Positions 22,490-36,798 of a stretch of 64,000 nt of DNA are shown in pieces. Below the pieces are notes generated by a model. That model saw only the letters and a list, made by a program, of their open reading frames with translations, was not told the origin of the DNA and searched no databases. How positions within the stretch are numbered: the first letter of the stretch is position 1; each line of letters begins with the position of its first letter. Origin of the DNA: Cinnamomum chago (taxonomy: Eukaryota; Streptophyta; Magnoliopsida; Laurales; Lauraceae); NCBI GenBank assembly GCA_038049695.1, contig CP142451.1, forward strand, positions 67,399,501 through 67,463,500. Reading direction: 5' to 3'. The position numbers and the translations under genes were made by a program.

Positions 22490-25400
22490 ATCTCCCCCTT
22501 TGCAATTTGATGGCAACTCACTCACCACTAAATATTACACACTAAGTCTTCAGCTCCCCCTAAGCTGGACAACTCTTGAAATCTCTTGGATGCTTCTTCT
22601 CTTAGCTTGGGCTCTTGGTCTTTTTCTTCATTCTTCTCGATGCTTGGAGCTTGATCATTCTTCAAGCTTTCTTTTCTTCTTTCCTTCTTTAGCCAAGCAT
22701 CTTCTTTAGCTCCCAAGCTTTCTTTCTTCTACCTCTCCCCCTTTGACCATGCCTCTCTCTCCCTTTGGCAAGATATGCATTCTCTCCCCCTGTAGAAGAT
22801 CCTACAATATCTCCCCTTAGGAAGCTTGGACATTCTCTTCCCCTTTAGAGAACTTGAATGCTCTCTCCCCCTTTGACATTAAATTGCAAAGGTACCTACA
22901 CACATGAAACAAGGAAAATACCTTTTAGAAGCACCTGTTAACAAAAGGAATTAAAAATGAAATACATAACAGGTTATCATGTATGGAAGTAGTCTCTAAG
23001 GGTTCAAATCCAATCCAAGGGTCAATTTGATCAAAACTATTACTTCCTATGAAGGTTTACACTCCCCCTCAATCCATTCTCTCCTTTTGTCAAACTTTTG
23101 ACAAAGATTTAACTATTAGTTACAAGAAGAAGATGGTTTTACCAATTGAGGGTCAACTACTTCAAAAGAAGGATTAGATTCGTTTTAACTATAGAGCTTA
23201 ATATGATCAAATTACCAAAAGAAAGCAAGGTCAATGAGAAAAGCAATCATGGATACCAATTGGAAAAACAAAGAATACCAATTGATATTCAATGATAAGA
23301 CTATAAAATCAATCACTCTAAAATGGAGTTATAAAGAATATAACTATTAAGATAAATCCAAATTAGAGCTATCCATGATGAAATGGGGTTTATTAAACAT
23401 AGCATCAAATAATTTAACTATGAAAATCATATGCTATGAAAGTTTTGAAATCATTTCATTCAATCAATAAATATGACTATTAATGTGCAAGAATGAGTGA
23501 AATGAAATTCAAACATGAAGCCAACCTCAACTAATAACCAACCAATATTATGAACACATAAACACGGTGGTCATGAGATATACCTATATGAGCAAGAGAG
23601 GTGGCAAACATGAAAATTATGATGCTAATGGAATGTGACATAGCAAGTTCAATCCAATGTACACAAGGTCTATCACATTCACAAGAAATCAAATCAATCG
23701 AAAATTATACCAATTGAAACCAATTGAATTTGACAACATGATTAAGAGCAAGAATGTGACAAACACAAAATTCCATCAAGCATCATAAAAGGATGTTCAT
23801 CACTTTTAAAGATAAGACTATTGAGCATAGTGATGAACAAGGTAAATTGCAATGCAAAAGGATATAACTTTGAAATGCATACAATTTTCAAAGTGACTAA
23901 ATCATATGAATTCAACATCTAAGATATCCATCAAACATATAGAAATACGAGGGATGGATTTCAAAGAGTTTCATATGATCAAGACCACTACTATGATGTT
24001 GAAACATGTACAAGGATGACATCACTTAGAGAATATACATGAATCAACACATAACCATCCAAAAAGAAATGACTAGAAGGCATAGAGGATGGATTTTAGT
24101 TCTAGTATGGTTTCTACAAATATAACTAAGATCACAACCATACATAGAACGATTTGACATCTGCATAGAGAGGATCAATCAATACTCAAGATCTAACTCA
24201 TACCATATCATCAATAAAGAATATAACTATGTAAGCACAAGAAGGTATGAAGTTAAAGGGATCAATCTATCATGCAACATCTCCACTCTTAGCAAATGTA
24301 CTAAGCTTACAATGCAATGGAAAATGATATGAGGTTTATACCAAATGAACTTAGCACATTAAATCACATATGTACTTATTAGGCTCAAATGATAATAAAA
24401 CAAAAGATTTTACTATAAAGCACATAAACAATCATCAATTTACATTAATGAAAAAATATACCAAGATAGGCACAAACATGCAAATCAATGAAACCATATC
24501 CAACCAAGCAATGAAAGACATCAAAATCAATTTGCATAAAGAATGTAACTAAATGAGCAAAGATGCAAATTGTTTGTAAAAATTATTTCCTTCCAAATGA
24601 TATAATCATAATTAAGCACAAGGAAATAAATTCAAGGAAAATGCTTCTATAAATATAACCGATAAAGCTTAGAACATTTTCCAAAGTTTTTCAAATCACT
24701 ACAATATTTAAAATTCCAACAAAGAATCATTTATAGAATTATGAGCAAGTGATTTTGAAAAACAAGAAGTGTACTATTGTAAATTTTCAATATGTATTCT
24801 CAATAAGACAATAGACACTCCTACAAATTGAACGCATATTTTCCATACCAAGAGATATAACTTTGAAAACTCAATGGAAAACTTAAATTGCTTCAAATCA
24901 TTTGATTTACAAAAAAGATCTAACTATGACATTCATCAAATGATTTTCCAACATCGATTGATCATGAAAAATCTAGCTATGAAAGCTTTTGTAATCACAA
25001 TCAATTGATCATGAATAGATATGCACTACAAGAGATATAACTATATGAACAAAATGCAAATCCATCATGAAAATATTGCAATCAAAGGATTTTGAAAACC
25101 ATGAGATATAACTTAGAAGTTCATGAAGAAAAAAATCAAATGATCACAAAGAAACAATGGATTTTAAAAGATGTGACTATAAAGAAACAAAATGCAAATG
25201 TAACATGACCAACAAATATATATAACTAAAAAGAATAGGTTGGTCTAGAGAGGATCAAGGCCTTAAGGTTAGTCTAAATGTGTACCAATGAAGATTCACC
25301 TAAGGTCTTGATAAGGATGTCCTTGAGAGATCACTTTGAGGACTCACCAACTCTTGAAGATATAACTTGAAAAAGTCTTAGAGTGGTGCAATGAAACTAG

Positions 25401-25537
25401 GGGAATTATCATTTTCAATCATAGTGGAAATCATTACAAAGATATGCAATAAAACACAACACTAGGGTTCTAATCTCATAAAGATCAACTCCGGGTTGTT
25501 AAGCCCTAAAATGGAGTAACCTCGTTCTGATACCAAT
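22490..25537 (-). mobile_element. Non-coding interior of the minus-strand SIRE-like element
   Basis: 3 kb between polypurine tract (22490-22502) and primer site (minus TGGTATCAGAA, about 25525-25535) with no coding frame. It looks like a non-autonomous derivative in which gag-pol was replaced by AT-rich sequence. Reading along the plus strand a degenerate GATATAACTATGAA motif returns about twenty times between 23300 and 25370. A homologous start of the interior is at 29999-31101. Mobility would need proteins from a full element. Confidence 0.65.
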
Positions 25538-25570
25538 TGAAAATCCGGGGATCCGAACCCTAGAGGGGGG
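25538..25570 (-). repeat. Stub of the 5' LTR of the minus SIRE-like element
   Basis: Only the last 33 bases of the LTR (next to the primer site) remain before an unrelated LTR starts with TGTAAGACCCC at 25571. An almost identical stretch of about 24 bases restarts at 27786. Confidence 0.7.
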
Positions 25571-26938
25571 TGTAAGACCCCGACTTGAGTGAACTCGATT
25601 AGTACTAATTAAGTCGTATGTTAGTTCTAAGCTTGATTAGTGATTTTGGCTAAGTTGGGTTTGGAGTAGCTTTTGAAATAGTTTTTGGGGAATTTTGATT
25701 GTCTTGTGTTTAGTGGGACCCTTTGGGAGTTCCATCTTTACAACCTTGCATACGCTTGAGGATTTATCGGAGATTTTTCATTCATTGTTTTAATCTCGTT
25801 TTATTGGTATTGTTAATCCCTACAACTTTTACGTTGATCCCGTCCCCGTTCGAGATCCCGAAACCCGATTTCATAGCCTTGAGGGCAAAACAGTCATTGT
25901 GCACTAAATCTGTACCCAAAACTTGATATTCCCGAAACCCGTGAAACATATACTTTTTGGAAACTAGATATTTCGACGATCACTTTTCTCTTCTTCGTCG
26001 AATTCATTAGAAGCCCCGAAAGCCATGAATTTAGCCCTATTAGTTTGCTAGTGGTGGAGCCCACTCCCCACTTACTTTATAAGGAGATCATCTTCCTCAT
26101 TCCACTCTTTTAGCAAACAACAACTTCTCAAAGCTAGGGTTTCCCTTCCTTTTTCTTGCTTCTCCATCTTCAAACCACTCCCAAACTTGCACCAATAGGA
26201 GATTTGAGGCCATCATCTTCTTCACCTCCTTGAGAGCTTTCTCTTAATAACTTTTGTGGAGAAAACCTCCCATTCCAAGATTTTCATTGAGCTCACCTTG
26301 TCCATTAGAGGACCTTACTAGCAAGTAATCCTTTTCTTCTTCTAGATTTGTGTTCCTCTAGCCTTAGAGAAGCTTCACCTTCATTATTGTAAGGTTTCCT
26401 TTTCTATTTCATTGTTTGACCATTTTAGGGTTTGTTTGTTTTGGGGATTTTGTTCATAGCTTGGATTCTTTGCTTGGGAGAGTATTAGAGCTTGATTTCA
26501 TTGACTAAAAGACCCAAGGCAAGTGGATGATTGATTTTTATAAGTTTTCAATTATTTTAGTATTTTCCACTCTTGCCTATTTATTGCTTTGTTTTGAAAT
26601 AAATGTTCATGATGGAGTATTAATGATGCATTTATATCTTAGAGATGTGTTGGTTCATAGCATTTAATTCCTCTTGTTTTGTACCAAATATATCTTATGT
26701 GGAATGGTTTCCTTCTTTCTTTCCTTGTATTGAATGTGATATTGATGGAGGAGAATGGGATGGATGTGGTGAAAGATTTGATGTTATTTGAATGAAGTTT
26801 TAGACTCCTCATTTGATGTATGAAAGTGACTAAAAAGAGGTTGTAGAAGGAAGAGATAGAGAGCAGCTGAACTGGTCCGGAATCAGTTTCTGGACAGTTC
26901 GCTCGAGCGAACATAACACTTCGCTTGAGCGAAGTGTC
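25571..26938 (+). repeat. Fragment of a gypsy LTR related to 9253-13340
   Basis: Starts TGTAAGACCCCGAC. Positions about 25700-26540 are similar to the reverse complement of 13240-12400, and CGCTCGAGCG motifs recur at 26897-26935, as in that LTR. It is in the opposite orientation and clearly more diverged. Cut at 26939 by another LTR-like start. Confidence 0.75.
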
Positions 26939-27785
26939 TGTTGGGATTGGTGTATGCCCTAAAGCCCACTGACTGCACTCACATCTCTGTAACTAGATAT
27001 TTATTGGTTATTTAATGGAATGACATCTTTCTCTTAATACTTGTGTATATGTATGGTTGTGTAAGGCCCATTGTTTTCTAGTAATGACTTAGGTGTGTAG
27101 TGGCTACACACAGTAAGGTCTGAGTCATGGACACTTGAAACAATAAACTTGTTCATAACTGAGAGATGGAGTTGGGCACTTCATCTTGGTATAAGTTATA
27201 ATGAGATACTCTCCTGTATTCAGGGTGACTTACCTAAGTCACGGGAGGCTTTTCCGGATTTATCTCATTAGTGCATGTGTCATGCATTGAACAGGACCAC
27301 TTGTAGGTGTGATCTCTAATATAGTACTATCACAAAGAGAGATCAAATCACCTCTTGCTACTGAGTGACCAGTGCTCTTAATCTTGAGCATTTGTGGATG
27401 AACTGACGAAGTCAAGTTCTTGTGCTTTAATTCACTATGGGTGAGATCCTGTTCATGGGTCAACAGCTCTGTGTTTTGGGTACTCGGGCTTGATTAGTTG
27501 GGACGTGCAAATGCAATATGGAATCTATGCCATCGTGTGATGGAATGATCGTCCTCTTAGAATTATCCGATTAATCATCAGAATCTAAGATCTTAGTATA
27601 TGGATGTTCCATATGGATATTGAACTTGTGGGTCGCTCCCTGGATCAAGAGAATGATATCCGGATGATGATTAAGTCAAGGGTATGAAGTTCTAAGGTTG
27701 AGATGTCAAGAAGGTGGATAGTACATCGGTTAACCTACTTGATTATGGATGTTACATAGAGGGGCATTATGGTCATTGTGTAAGT
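26939..27785 (+). repeat. Copia-type LTR fragment
   Basis: Begins TGTTGGGATTGGTGTATGCCC, a start shared by many plant copia LTRs, and differs from the other LTRs here. No internal region follows; it is joined to a SIRE-like LTR at about 27786. No target duplication found. Confidence 0.5.
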
Positions 27786-29998
27786 CCATGGGGATCCGAA
27801 CCCTAGAGGGGGGGGTGAATAGGGTGAGCTTCAACTATGACCAATTTTAATCAATTTTAACTTCTTTAAAACAAACTAGTCACATGTGATGATTAATCAT
27901 ACAAGATGCGGAAGCTAACAAAATAATCACCACAAAGCAAGCACCATTACACAAGGATTTATAGTGGTTCGGCCTCAATGCCTACATCCACTACCGGCTT
28001 GTGAACCAACACCCCACCGGATTTCCACTATTTATGCTTTTCAATAGGCTAAGCAATAACCTTTACACTATGCTTTCCAAGGCTAAGCAATAACCTTACA
28101 ATGATGTTTTTCAAGGCTTAACATCAACCTATACAATGTGCTTTTATAGGCTAAGCAATAACCTCTTCAACCATATGGTTGGTTATCTCACTAAGTTGTG
28201 TCTTTAATACACTAGATGGAGATTCATTTTAGCTCATTACATTTGCCTCTAAAATAGGCGGATATGGAAGTGAAAAACTAATACACACTCACACTATGAA
28301 TGCAAAGATGAAAACATATGAAGTGTGTGTGTGTGGTCCTCAATCATTTTGAAAATGAAAGTTCATAAATGTATGCCTAAGGCTTTTGAAAGTTTTAGCT
28401 CAAAAACATTTATGATTGAGGATGTAATGCAATCACATGTTAAAAGTAACAACTTGTTAATGATGTCAAAGATACACAAGTTGTATGAAATGGATTAGCT
28501 CTAAACATGTGATGCATAGGGATGTCAATCAAATCATCAATGAAGCTCAAAACATAAAAATAGATTTGATTGAAATTAGGGGACAAATCATATGTAATTA
28601 TAAAGACAACTTGAAAAAGATTTACCAATCAAAGTAAGGCAAGTTGTGAAGCATTAAAATAATAATACACATATGATTTGTAATGATGTTGAATCCAAAA
28701 CATAAGATACATTTGAAAGAGATTTTCTTATGATGGAAAACAACAACCAAAGATTCAACAAAGTATATGAATCATGTTACATATTTCATTAACATGATCT
28801 ACTTAGATTTACCAAAGATAAAGTACTACTTTGATGAATCAATGGTGATGTATCCAAAACAATAGATCTATTCAAAATATAACACATGCTAAGGATACAA
28901 CAAATCATAGATTAACATGTTACAAAGATTTACCAATGATAAAACAAAACATGAAAACATATGATTTGTAAAGAAGTTGAATCCAAAACATAAGTTAGTT
29001 TTGAGAGAGATGTTCTTATGATGGAAAACAACAACCAAAGATTCAACCAAGTATATGGATCATGTTACATATGATTTACCAAAGTTCTTTCATTAACATG
29101 ATCTACTTAGATTTACCAAAGTTAAGTACTACTTGGATTGAATCATATGATGTTGTATCCAAAACAATAAATCAACTCAAAACATAAAACATGTTAAGGA
29201 CACAACACAAACATAGTTTAACATGCTACAAATGATTTACCAAAAATAAAACAAAGCATGAAAACATATGATTAAGGAAGGAAGAGCCTACTTGGTGGTT
29301 TAACTTCATTAATCCAAGCTTTAGCTTTCCTAATCTTCCCCTTCATCCCTTGGTTCTTTTCCCTTTTGATATGCCTCAAATCCTCTCAAGGAGGGGTTAA
29401 AAATTCCCAACTTTTGGCAAGGGAAAGAACTCATATTTATAGCAAAAAGTTGCCAACGGCTAGTCCTCGGTCGACCGGCAAACAGGTCTCGGTCGACCAG
29501 GAAGGCACAACGGTCAGATTTCTGACCGTTGGAGGTTTCAGTTCAAAACTACAGATTTTACCTCCAGTTGTCTCGGTCGACCGAGACCTGTGTCTCGGTC
29601 GACCGGCGACACTGCCGGGACTCCTTCCTTTGACAAAAAATGCAACTTTTGCATATTTGAAGGTTTAGCTTTGGGGAACCTTTTGGCCACTAAATCAAGC
29701 TTGGAAAACATGTTTTAAAGATTCTAATGGTTTTTAAAACATGACATAAAAAGCCTAAAAAGATTCAAAACTTTTAAAACAAAGGCTTGCTTGATTTCTT
29801 GAAAACTCTTTTCTAAAACAAATGCAACCAAGATAAAAAGACAAATCATGCATAAATCAATACTTTTACAAATCTTAAAAGCAATGCATGAATAAAACAA
29901 GATTACAAGATTTCTTTAAAACAATGCAAGTGTGTAAATCAAATGATGCTTGAATGATTAATGCATCCATCAAATTGCAATCTAGAAAATTCCTAACA
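27786..29998 (-). repeat. SIRE-like LTR, second minus copy
   Basis: 2,213 bp, homologous to 20573-22489 but longer because of a duplicated AT-rich part (repeated CATGTTACAT / ATGATCTACTTAG segments at 28740-29270). It lacks about the last dozen bases at its left end. Four GGTCGACCG motifs lie at 29467-29600. Its start on the minus strand (TGTTAGGAATTTTC) abuts a purine tract and interior sequence at 29999. Confidence 0.8.
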
Positions 29999-31101
29999 AT
30001 CTCCCCCTTTGCAATTTGATGGCAAACACACTCACCACTGAGATTACACACTTAGTCTTCAGCTCCCCCTCAGCTGGACAAGGCTTGAAATCTTCTTGGA
30101 TGCTCCTTCTCTTAGCTTGGGCTCTTTTCTTCTCTTCATTCTTCATGATGCTTGGAGCTTGATCATTCTTCAATCTTTCTTTCTTTAGCCAAGCATCTTC
30201 TTTAGCTTCCAAGCTTTCTTTCTTCTATTAGCTCTCCCCCTTTGACCATGCCTCTTTCTCCTTTTGGCAAGGTATGTATTCTCTCCCCTTGTAGAAGATC
30301 ATACACAACTCTCCCCTTAGGAAGCTTGGACATTCTCTTTACCCTTTTGAGAACTTGCATAATTTCTCCCCCTTTGCCATTAAATTGCAAAGGTACCTAC
30401 ACACATGAAACAAGGAAAATACCTTTAGTAGCACCTGTTAACAAATGAAATCGAAAATGAAATACATAACAGGCTATCATGTGAGGTAGTAGTCTCTAAG
30501 GGCTCAAAGGCAATCCAAGGGTAAATTTGATCAAAACTAATACTTCTTATGAAGGTTTACACTCCCCCTCAATCCATTCTCTCCTTTTGTCAAACTCTTT
30601 GACAAAGATTTAACTATTAGGTACAAGAAGAAGATGGTATAACCAAGTGAGGGTCAACTTCAAAGAAAGGATTATATTCATTTAACAATAGAGAACAATA
30701 TGATCAAATTACCAAAAGAGAGCTAGGTCAAAAGAGAGAAGCAATCATGGATATCAATTGGAAAAACAAAGGCTACCAATTGAGATTTAAGGATATGACT
30801 ATTAGCACAATCACTCTAAAATGGATTTAAGAATATACCTATTAGGAAAAATCCAAATTAGAGCTATCCATGATATGGGGTTTATTAATCATAGCATCAA
30901 ATAATTTAACTAAGAAAAACATATGCTATGAAGGTTTTGAAAATCATTTCATTCAATCAATAAATATGACTTATTGAAGTGCAAGATGAGTGAAATGAAA
31001 TTCAAGCATGAAGCCAACCTCAACTAATAACCAACCAATATTATGAACACATAAACATGGTGGTCATGAGATATACCTATAAGAGCAAAAAGAGGTGGCA
31101 A
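29999..31101 (-). mobile_element. Truncated non-coding interior, second SIRE-like unit
   Basis: Homologous to 22490-23605, including the polypurine tract, the C-rich CTCCCC blocks (30060-30380) and the start of the TATAACTAT motif series. It stops at the 4-kb gypsy LTR sequence. No coding sequence. Confidence 0.7.
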
Positions 31102-34100
31102 CATGTATTTTACTTCTCCCAGGATCCGCGTGTGTGAAGACAACACATTCTGAATATTTTGCGAAAGCATTTGTGGCGTTGCGACCCGAAGTCCGTGGCC
31201 ATCGGATTCCGCGTCGCACTCAACCTTTAGCCCATAGCTATTATATCAAGAATCATATCAGACTGGAGTAACCATCACAATAAATTACAGAGCTGACAGT
31301 AACAGGATATTACATTCCCAAATATGTTCAAGTTACAATTATCAATGTACATTAGTTAAGAATCCCAAGAAAAAGGCTAATAAAAGCCATACAACAATAA
31401 GCTATAAACTACTACCCAAATGTGACGTAACTCCGATGTCAAGCTCAATGTCTACATGACATAGCCGACAAAACAACCTGCAAGGCATGACTCCACAGCC
31501 AACAAAACACTCAACTCGGGGCGAAGAAATCTGAACCTGAGTACCAAAAGTAGTGGGTCAGACACGACGGTCTGGCAGGTGGATGAAAAGATCATAAATA
31601 TACTGAAGAATAAAACATATGATAAATCATGCTATTCGATCAAATGCTGCATATAATTAAACGGGTGCAAAGTCGGGAATCTCGGGGAAAAACCTGTATT
31701 CATTTCAAGCACGGGTAAAACATGAATATCTAATAAAACATGTGTTCGGTTACATCATCTATAATCATAGCTATTTGACAATGGGGTGTTCGTCTAAAAC
31801 ATGTATAAATATAGCGGTATGGCAAAACAACGTTCATTTGAAACTTAAGTAAAACACAAGTATACAACAAACCAGGTATTCATAGCAGTCTAGCAAAACC
31901 AAAGTCCATTTGAAACATATGTAAAAATACGGATATTTAACAAACCGGGTGTTCATTTAAAACAGGTGTAACCAAGGAAATCTGACAAGGCTAATGTTCA
32001 TTTAAACCTATTCCAAAGTATGGATATTTAAACAAATCGGGTATCATGTAAGAATAGGTATAAACATAGGAATCTGGCAAAAAAAGTGTCATCTAAAACA
32101 TATTTCAAAACAGGGATATTTAACAAATCGAGTATTCCTTTAAAACACGTGTAATCATATAAATCTAGCAAAATCTTTGATCGTATGGAACATATGTAAA
32201 AACACGGGTATTCACCCAACCGGCATTCATGTAAAACATGTACGTGTGCAAAGGACATAAAACAATATAATAGTGACTGAATTTACAATAGAGAGCATTA
32301 ACACTTATCTAAATAACAACTTTCATAAAAGCAATGAATCATTTATCTGAAAACAAGTAAGCAATATAAACCATGTCGGGTGTCCAAGGAATCGGGAACT
32401 GGCAAGATGGCAATCACAAGAAGCTAAGTCCTCTATCACCGAAGTGACAAGAGCGGGACGTTGGTCTCAGTCACACAAGGTGAGGAGACTCAACGTAAAT
32501 CATATATACAATAATAAATATACGGGAACGGGAACGGGACCACGGTAGCGAACCGGGTATCGGGACGGGACCACGGCAATAACCGGGTATCGGGGTCCAA
32601 ACTGCAGCTGGCGGGACGGGAGAGGGATTTCCAAGTCGGTGGATCAAACCGACAAGGTATCCAAGCTTAGTGATGCCGACTCATAGGTCAAAACCAATCG
32701 AGACATATGCAAGTAAATCAAGTACAGTAAGTAAACGGGTAAAACGGGGGTGCTCAAGGGCACACTGTCACTTCATATCGGGCAATACATTCGGGACAAA
32801 TAACTGTTACTAGTGTAACTTCAATGCTTTCGGGGAAACAAGTAAATCAAGTACAATAAATAAACGGGTAAAACGGGGGTGCTCAAGGGCACACTGTCAT
32901 ATCATGTGATGCAATGCACTTCGGGACAAATGACTGTTACTAGAGTAACTCCAATGCTTTCGGGAAAACAAGTCATGTAATGCAAATCTCGGGAAAAGAG
33001 GTGAAACAATGAACTATAACAATTTCGGGAAAAGTATTAATTTCAAGATCTATTTAAGTGAATAGGGGTCCCGTATGTCGATTATAGCAATTACTTGGTA
33101 CTCCTTGAGTTTGAAGACATTCCGGGCTCCTTATGCACTTTTACTACTTTCAAAACTTAAATGAGCTTATGGGTAATACTAGATGTCACAATAGAAAAGA
33201 ATCAAGATTATAATCGGTCCATCCTAGGCATGACATTAATCCGGAAACATCGAGCAACCGATTCAGTCACCGAAAGGAATAGAATCCGCGATAACCAAGG
33301 GAAAGACTTGTGTTTAGATATAAAGAAGATATCGCGTCGTTCCATCCCGTTCAAGATTAAAATGGATTGCACTTCGATGCCACCGAACCAACCGTGAGGC
33401 GTGTCGGCTCAAGACATTCTCACACATGGTCCAAACAGTCCAAAAAGGGTAGTCAGGGTCCCACCTAAAACCACGAATTAGTGTCTAAGTCAACACCATT
33501 CTTTTCTTTTAGTTCCCTAGTCTTAAAGACCTTAGATTAGGGCATAATTGGTCTTAACACTAAGGTATATACCCATAGGACTCATAGAAAGCCCAAAGGT
33601 TTCCAAAAATAAACGATATCAAATTTCACTGGACTCAAACTGAGTCCTCCAATCGATCGGACCGAAGGGCCGATCGATTGGCCGAAATTTCTGCACCAGC
33701 GTGACCCATGCCAGGCAGACCGCATCGCTCGAGCGAATCTGGGAGTTCGCTCGAGCGAACTCATCGGTCGAGCGGTTATTTAAATGCGTTCAAGCGACCA
33801 GGCTGCTGGAAAACCCGTATCCCTTTCTGGACAGGTCGCTCGAGCGAACTGTCATGGTCGCTCGAGCGAACTGTCCAGAAACTGAATTCTGGCAGTTCAG
33901 TTCCCTTCTTTCTCTTCCTTTTTCCTTTCCAACACTTATACAAATGAGTTTTTCCTTACTTCAACAACATTCTAATTACAATAAAACTCCCATCAAGACT
34001 TCAATGAATCATTAAATCCAACCTCTTTCTTCACATTCAATCCCCAAACAAGGAGAGGAGTTCCCATCATAGACAAGGGTTCATTTGAGTCAACATTTAT

Positions 34101-35408
34101 AGATAAACAAGGTCTATTGATCACATTTCCATAACCAAAGATGTTTTAGCACAACTCTATAAATGAGTATCAATTTCAAATCAATGCAACTCATAAACAT
34201 AACCATGATTAGCCAAACCAATCCTATTCTTTATAAAACCATATGAGTAAACTTGATCAAATGAAATGCATACCTCTCCAAGAGATTAACAAGATAGAAA
34301 CAACCATTAATGTGCAAATTTCGAAATCCATATATATATGTGACAAGGAGCATATGTGCAACATGTATCCAATGATCAAAAACAAGAAATAAACTTGGGA
34401 TTTTCTCATCAAACTTTGATAACATTAAAAACATCCATTCATCCACTTGCCTTGGGTTCCAATCTAGCAAAACAAGCTCCTAATCACCTCTCAAGCTCAA
34501 GATCCACAATCTCTACAAAACCCCCAAAAAAAGCCCTAAAATGGGTTAAACAATGAAATGACAAGGAAACCTCTCAATAATCAAGGTGGAGCTTCTCTAA
34601 GGCTAGAAGATTACAAATCTAGAAGATGAAGAAGAACACTTACTTGGAAGGCCCTCTAATGGACAAGGTAAGCTCAAGGAAAGCCTTGTGATGGAGGGTT
34701 CTCTTCACAAATGGTATCAATGGGAAGCTTGCAAGATGAGGAAGAAGATGATGAGTTCCATTTCTTGGTTGATGCCAATCTTGGTGTGGATTAGAGGAGG
34801 AGAAGCAAGAAGAAGAAGAAGTTGCACAAGGGAAAACCCTAGGTTCAGCTGGAACAATGGTGAAGAATGAGCAATGAAGGAGATGGGTTCCTTTTATAAA
34901 CAAGTGAGAATGGGTCCCACAACTTAAAGAACTTGGGTGGCTGAAATCATCTAATTCGGGACCTCGGATGGATTCGACGAAGAAGGAAGAAATGATCGTC
35001 GAAATATCTAGTTTCCAAAAAGTGTATGTTTCACGGATTTCGAGAATATCGAGTTTTGGGTACAGATTTGGTGTGAAAAGACTGTTTTGCCCTCAAGGCC
35101 AAGAAATCGGTTTTCGGGTTCTCAAATGGATACGAGATCAACATGAAAGTTGTAGGATCCCTCAAGATGAATGCAACGGGCCAAAAACACAATACGAAAC
35201 CCATCGGGAAAATCTCACAAGAAAATGCAAAGCCGAAAAGGGAACCCCCAAAGGGCCCCACAAGCTACCAAAGCACTCAAAGGCCCAAAACTAGAAGAAA
35301 AACCATTCTAGCTCACAAACTCAACCCAACAACTACTAATCCCACTAAAAGAACTAATCCACAAACAAGACAACACTAATCCAAGAGATTAGGGGTCGGG
35401 TTCTCACA
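31102..35408 (-). mobile_element. Second copy of the 4-kb gypsy LTR
   Basis: Homologous throughout to 9253-13340, but about 50 bases are missing at its left end. It has an extra 130-bp duplication around the GGGTGCTCAAGGGCACAC segment (32740-32900) and a further insertion near 33440-33640. CGCTCGAGCG motifs lie at 33720-33870. Ends GGGTTCTCACA at 35408. No target duplication because the left end is lost. Confidence 0.8.
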
Positions 35409-36798
35409 AAGACCTTGTTGTCTTCCACACTATGACCCGCTTATCAGATCTCTTTTCTCAAGAAGATTGGTGGAAACTTCAAGAGAAAACCCAACTAGAA
35501 ACTCCAAGGAACTAGAAGAGAACTAGAAGAGAAAAGAGATGAGGAGAAGAATTGTGCAACACTTGCACAAAGGAGCCTTGGGCGTGAGATACTATTAGTG
35601 GACGTCCAAGGGTGTGTTTGTCCTCTATTTAAAGTCCTCAAGCCTCCTTTTGTAACTCTCTTACTAATTGTATTAGAAGTCTCACTTCCATACTAATTAG
35701 TAACTTACTATTACCACTATTAGAAGTCTCACTTCAAATAGAAATAGTAACTTTCTAATTCCTTCTTTTTTGGAGTTTAAGTAGAATTAGTATCTTTCTA
35801 ATATCTTGGGCTAGCGCGGGGACCGCAAGGGATTCCAAAGAAAGCTGGGTCCAACTGGGACACCGCGGCCCCACATCTCATGTGCAATCCGGGCCCATAG
35901 TTAATTGCAAATAACACCACTATATAAATGCAATTGCACTCCAGTCTTAGGAATAAATTACAATGAAGACCCTAAACTTCCTAATTACCACAAGTAGGCC
36001 CCTCTATCAATATCCATGGATCAATTGGAATAAATCTGTTCCATCCAATCTTAGATTCACATCTTATTATCCTTGAGCCCCAATTAATCACAGTGATCAT
36101 CAGTACCATCCAATTAACTCTTAATCGAGATGGGTGCTCATTTACTAATGACAAATCCATTAATTGGCATAAGGGGATAATGTAGATAGATTCCATCTTG
36201 ACCATTGTATGTTCCCACAGTCCTACTACCACGTACCCAAGACACCGAGGTGTTGACCTATAGTTGGCCTCACTCATTGGTGACTCAAAGCAAATGAATA
36301 GACAGAAACTTGAGTTCATTAATGTCTCAGGATTGAGAGCCTATTGCTAGGGAATTTTGAGAGCGTACCTTAAAATTGAGGCAGTATTGCATAAGGTGCT
36401 TCTCATGATCCTTCAATACATCCAATGTACCAGCACCATGATCCAGAATCTTACATTCTGATGATCGAGACAAATCACACTATCTCATAGTGATCAAAGT
36501 GCTACAACCTTATCAGATGAGATGCCCAGTCTCATCACTAGTTGTGAAGATATTTTCAGGTATAAGATTTGTGACACATGTCTCCCGTATGTGGATCTCA
36601 TCCATATACATTATCACATCTAATATACTAATGGGACCCGGTTCATCTCATGAACCATCATGTCATATGTATTGGTGATGTGCATTAAGTAATAAAACAC
36701 CATTCATCTCATGAAAGGAAAGCATGATTTTATTGATAAATAAATAAATTAATCAATTTATTACATCAACTGATGGATCGAGACCACACAATCTAACA
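35409..36798 (-). repeat. Truncated copia LTR, second copy
   Basis: Homologous to 3210-4592 of the first copia LTR. About 300 bases at the primer-site end are missing, where it meets the gypsy LTR. The other end (ATCTAACA at 36798) is intact and lies in Tat integrase sequence. Confidence 0.8.
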
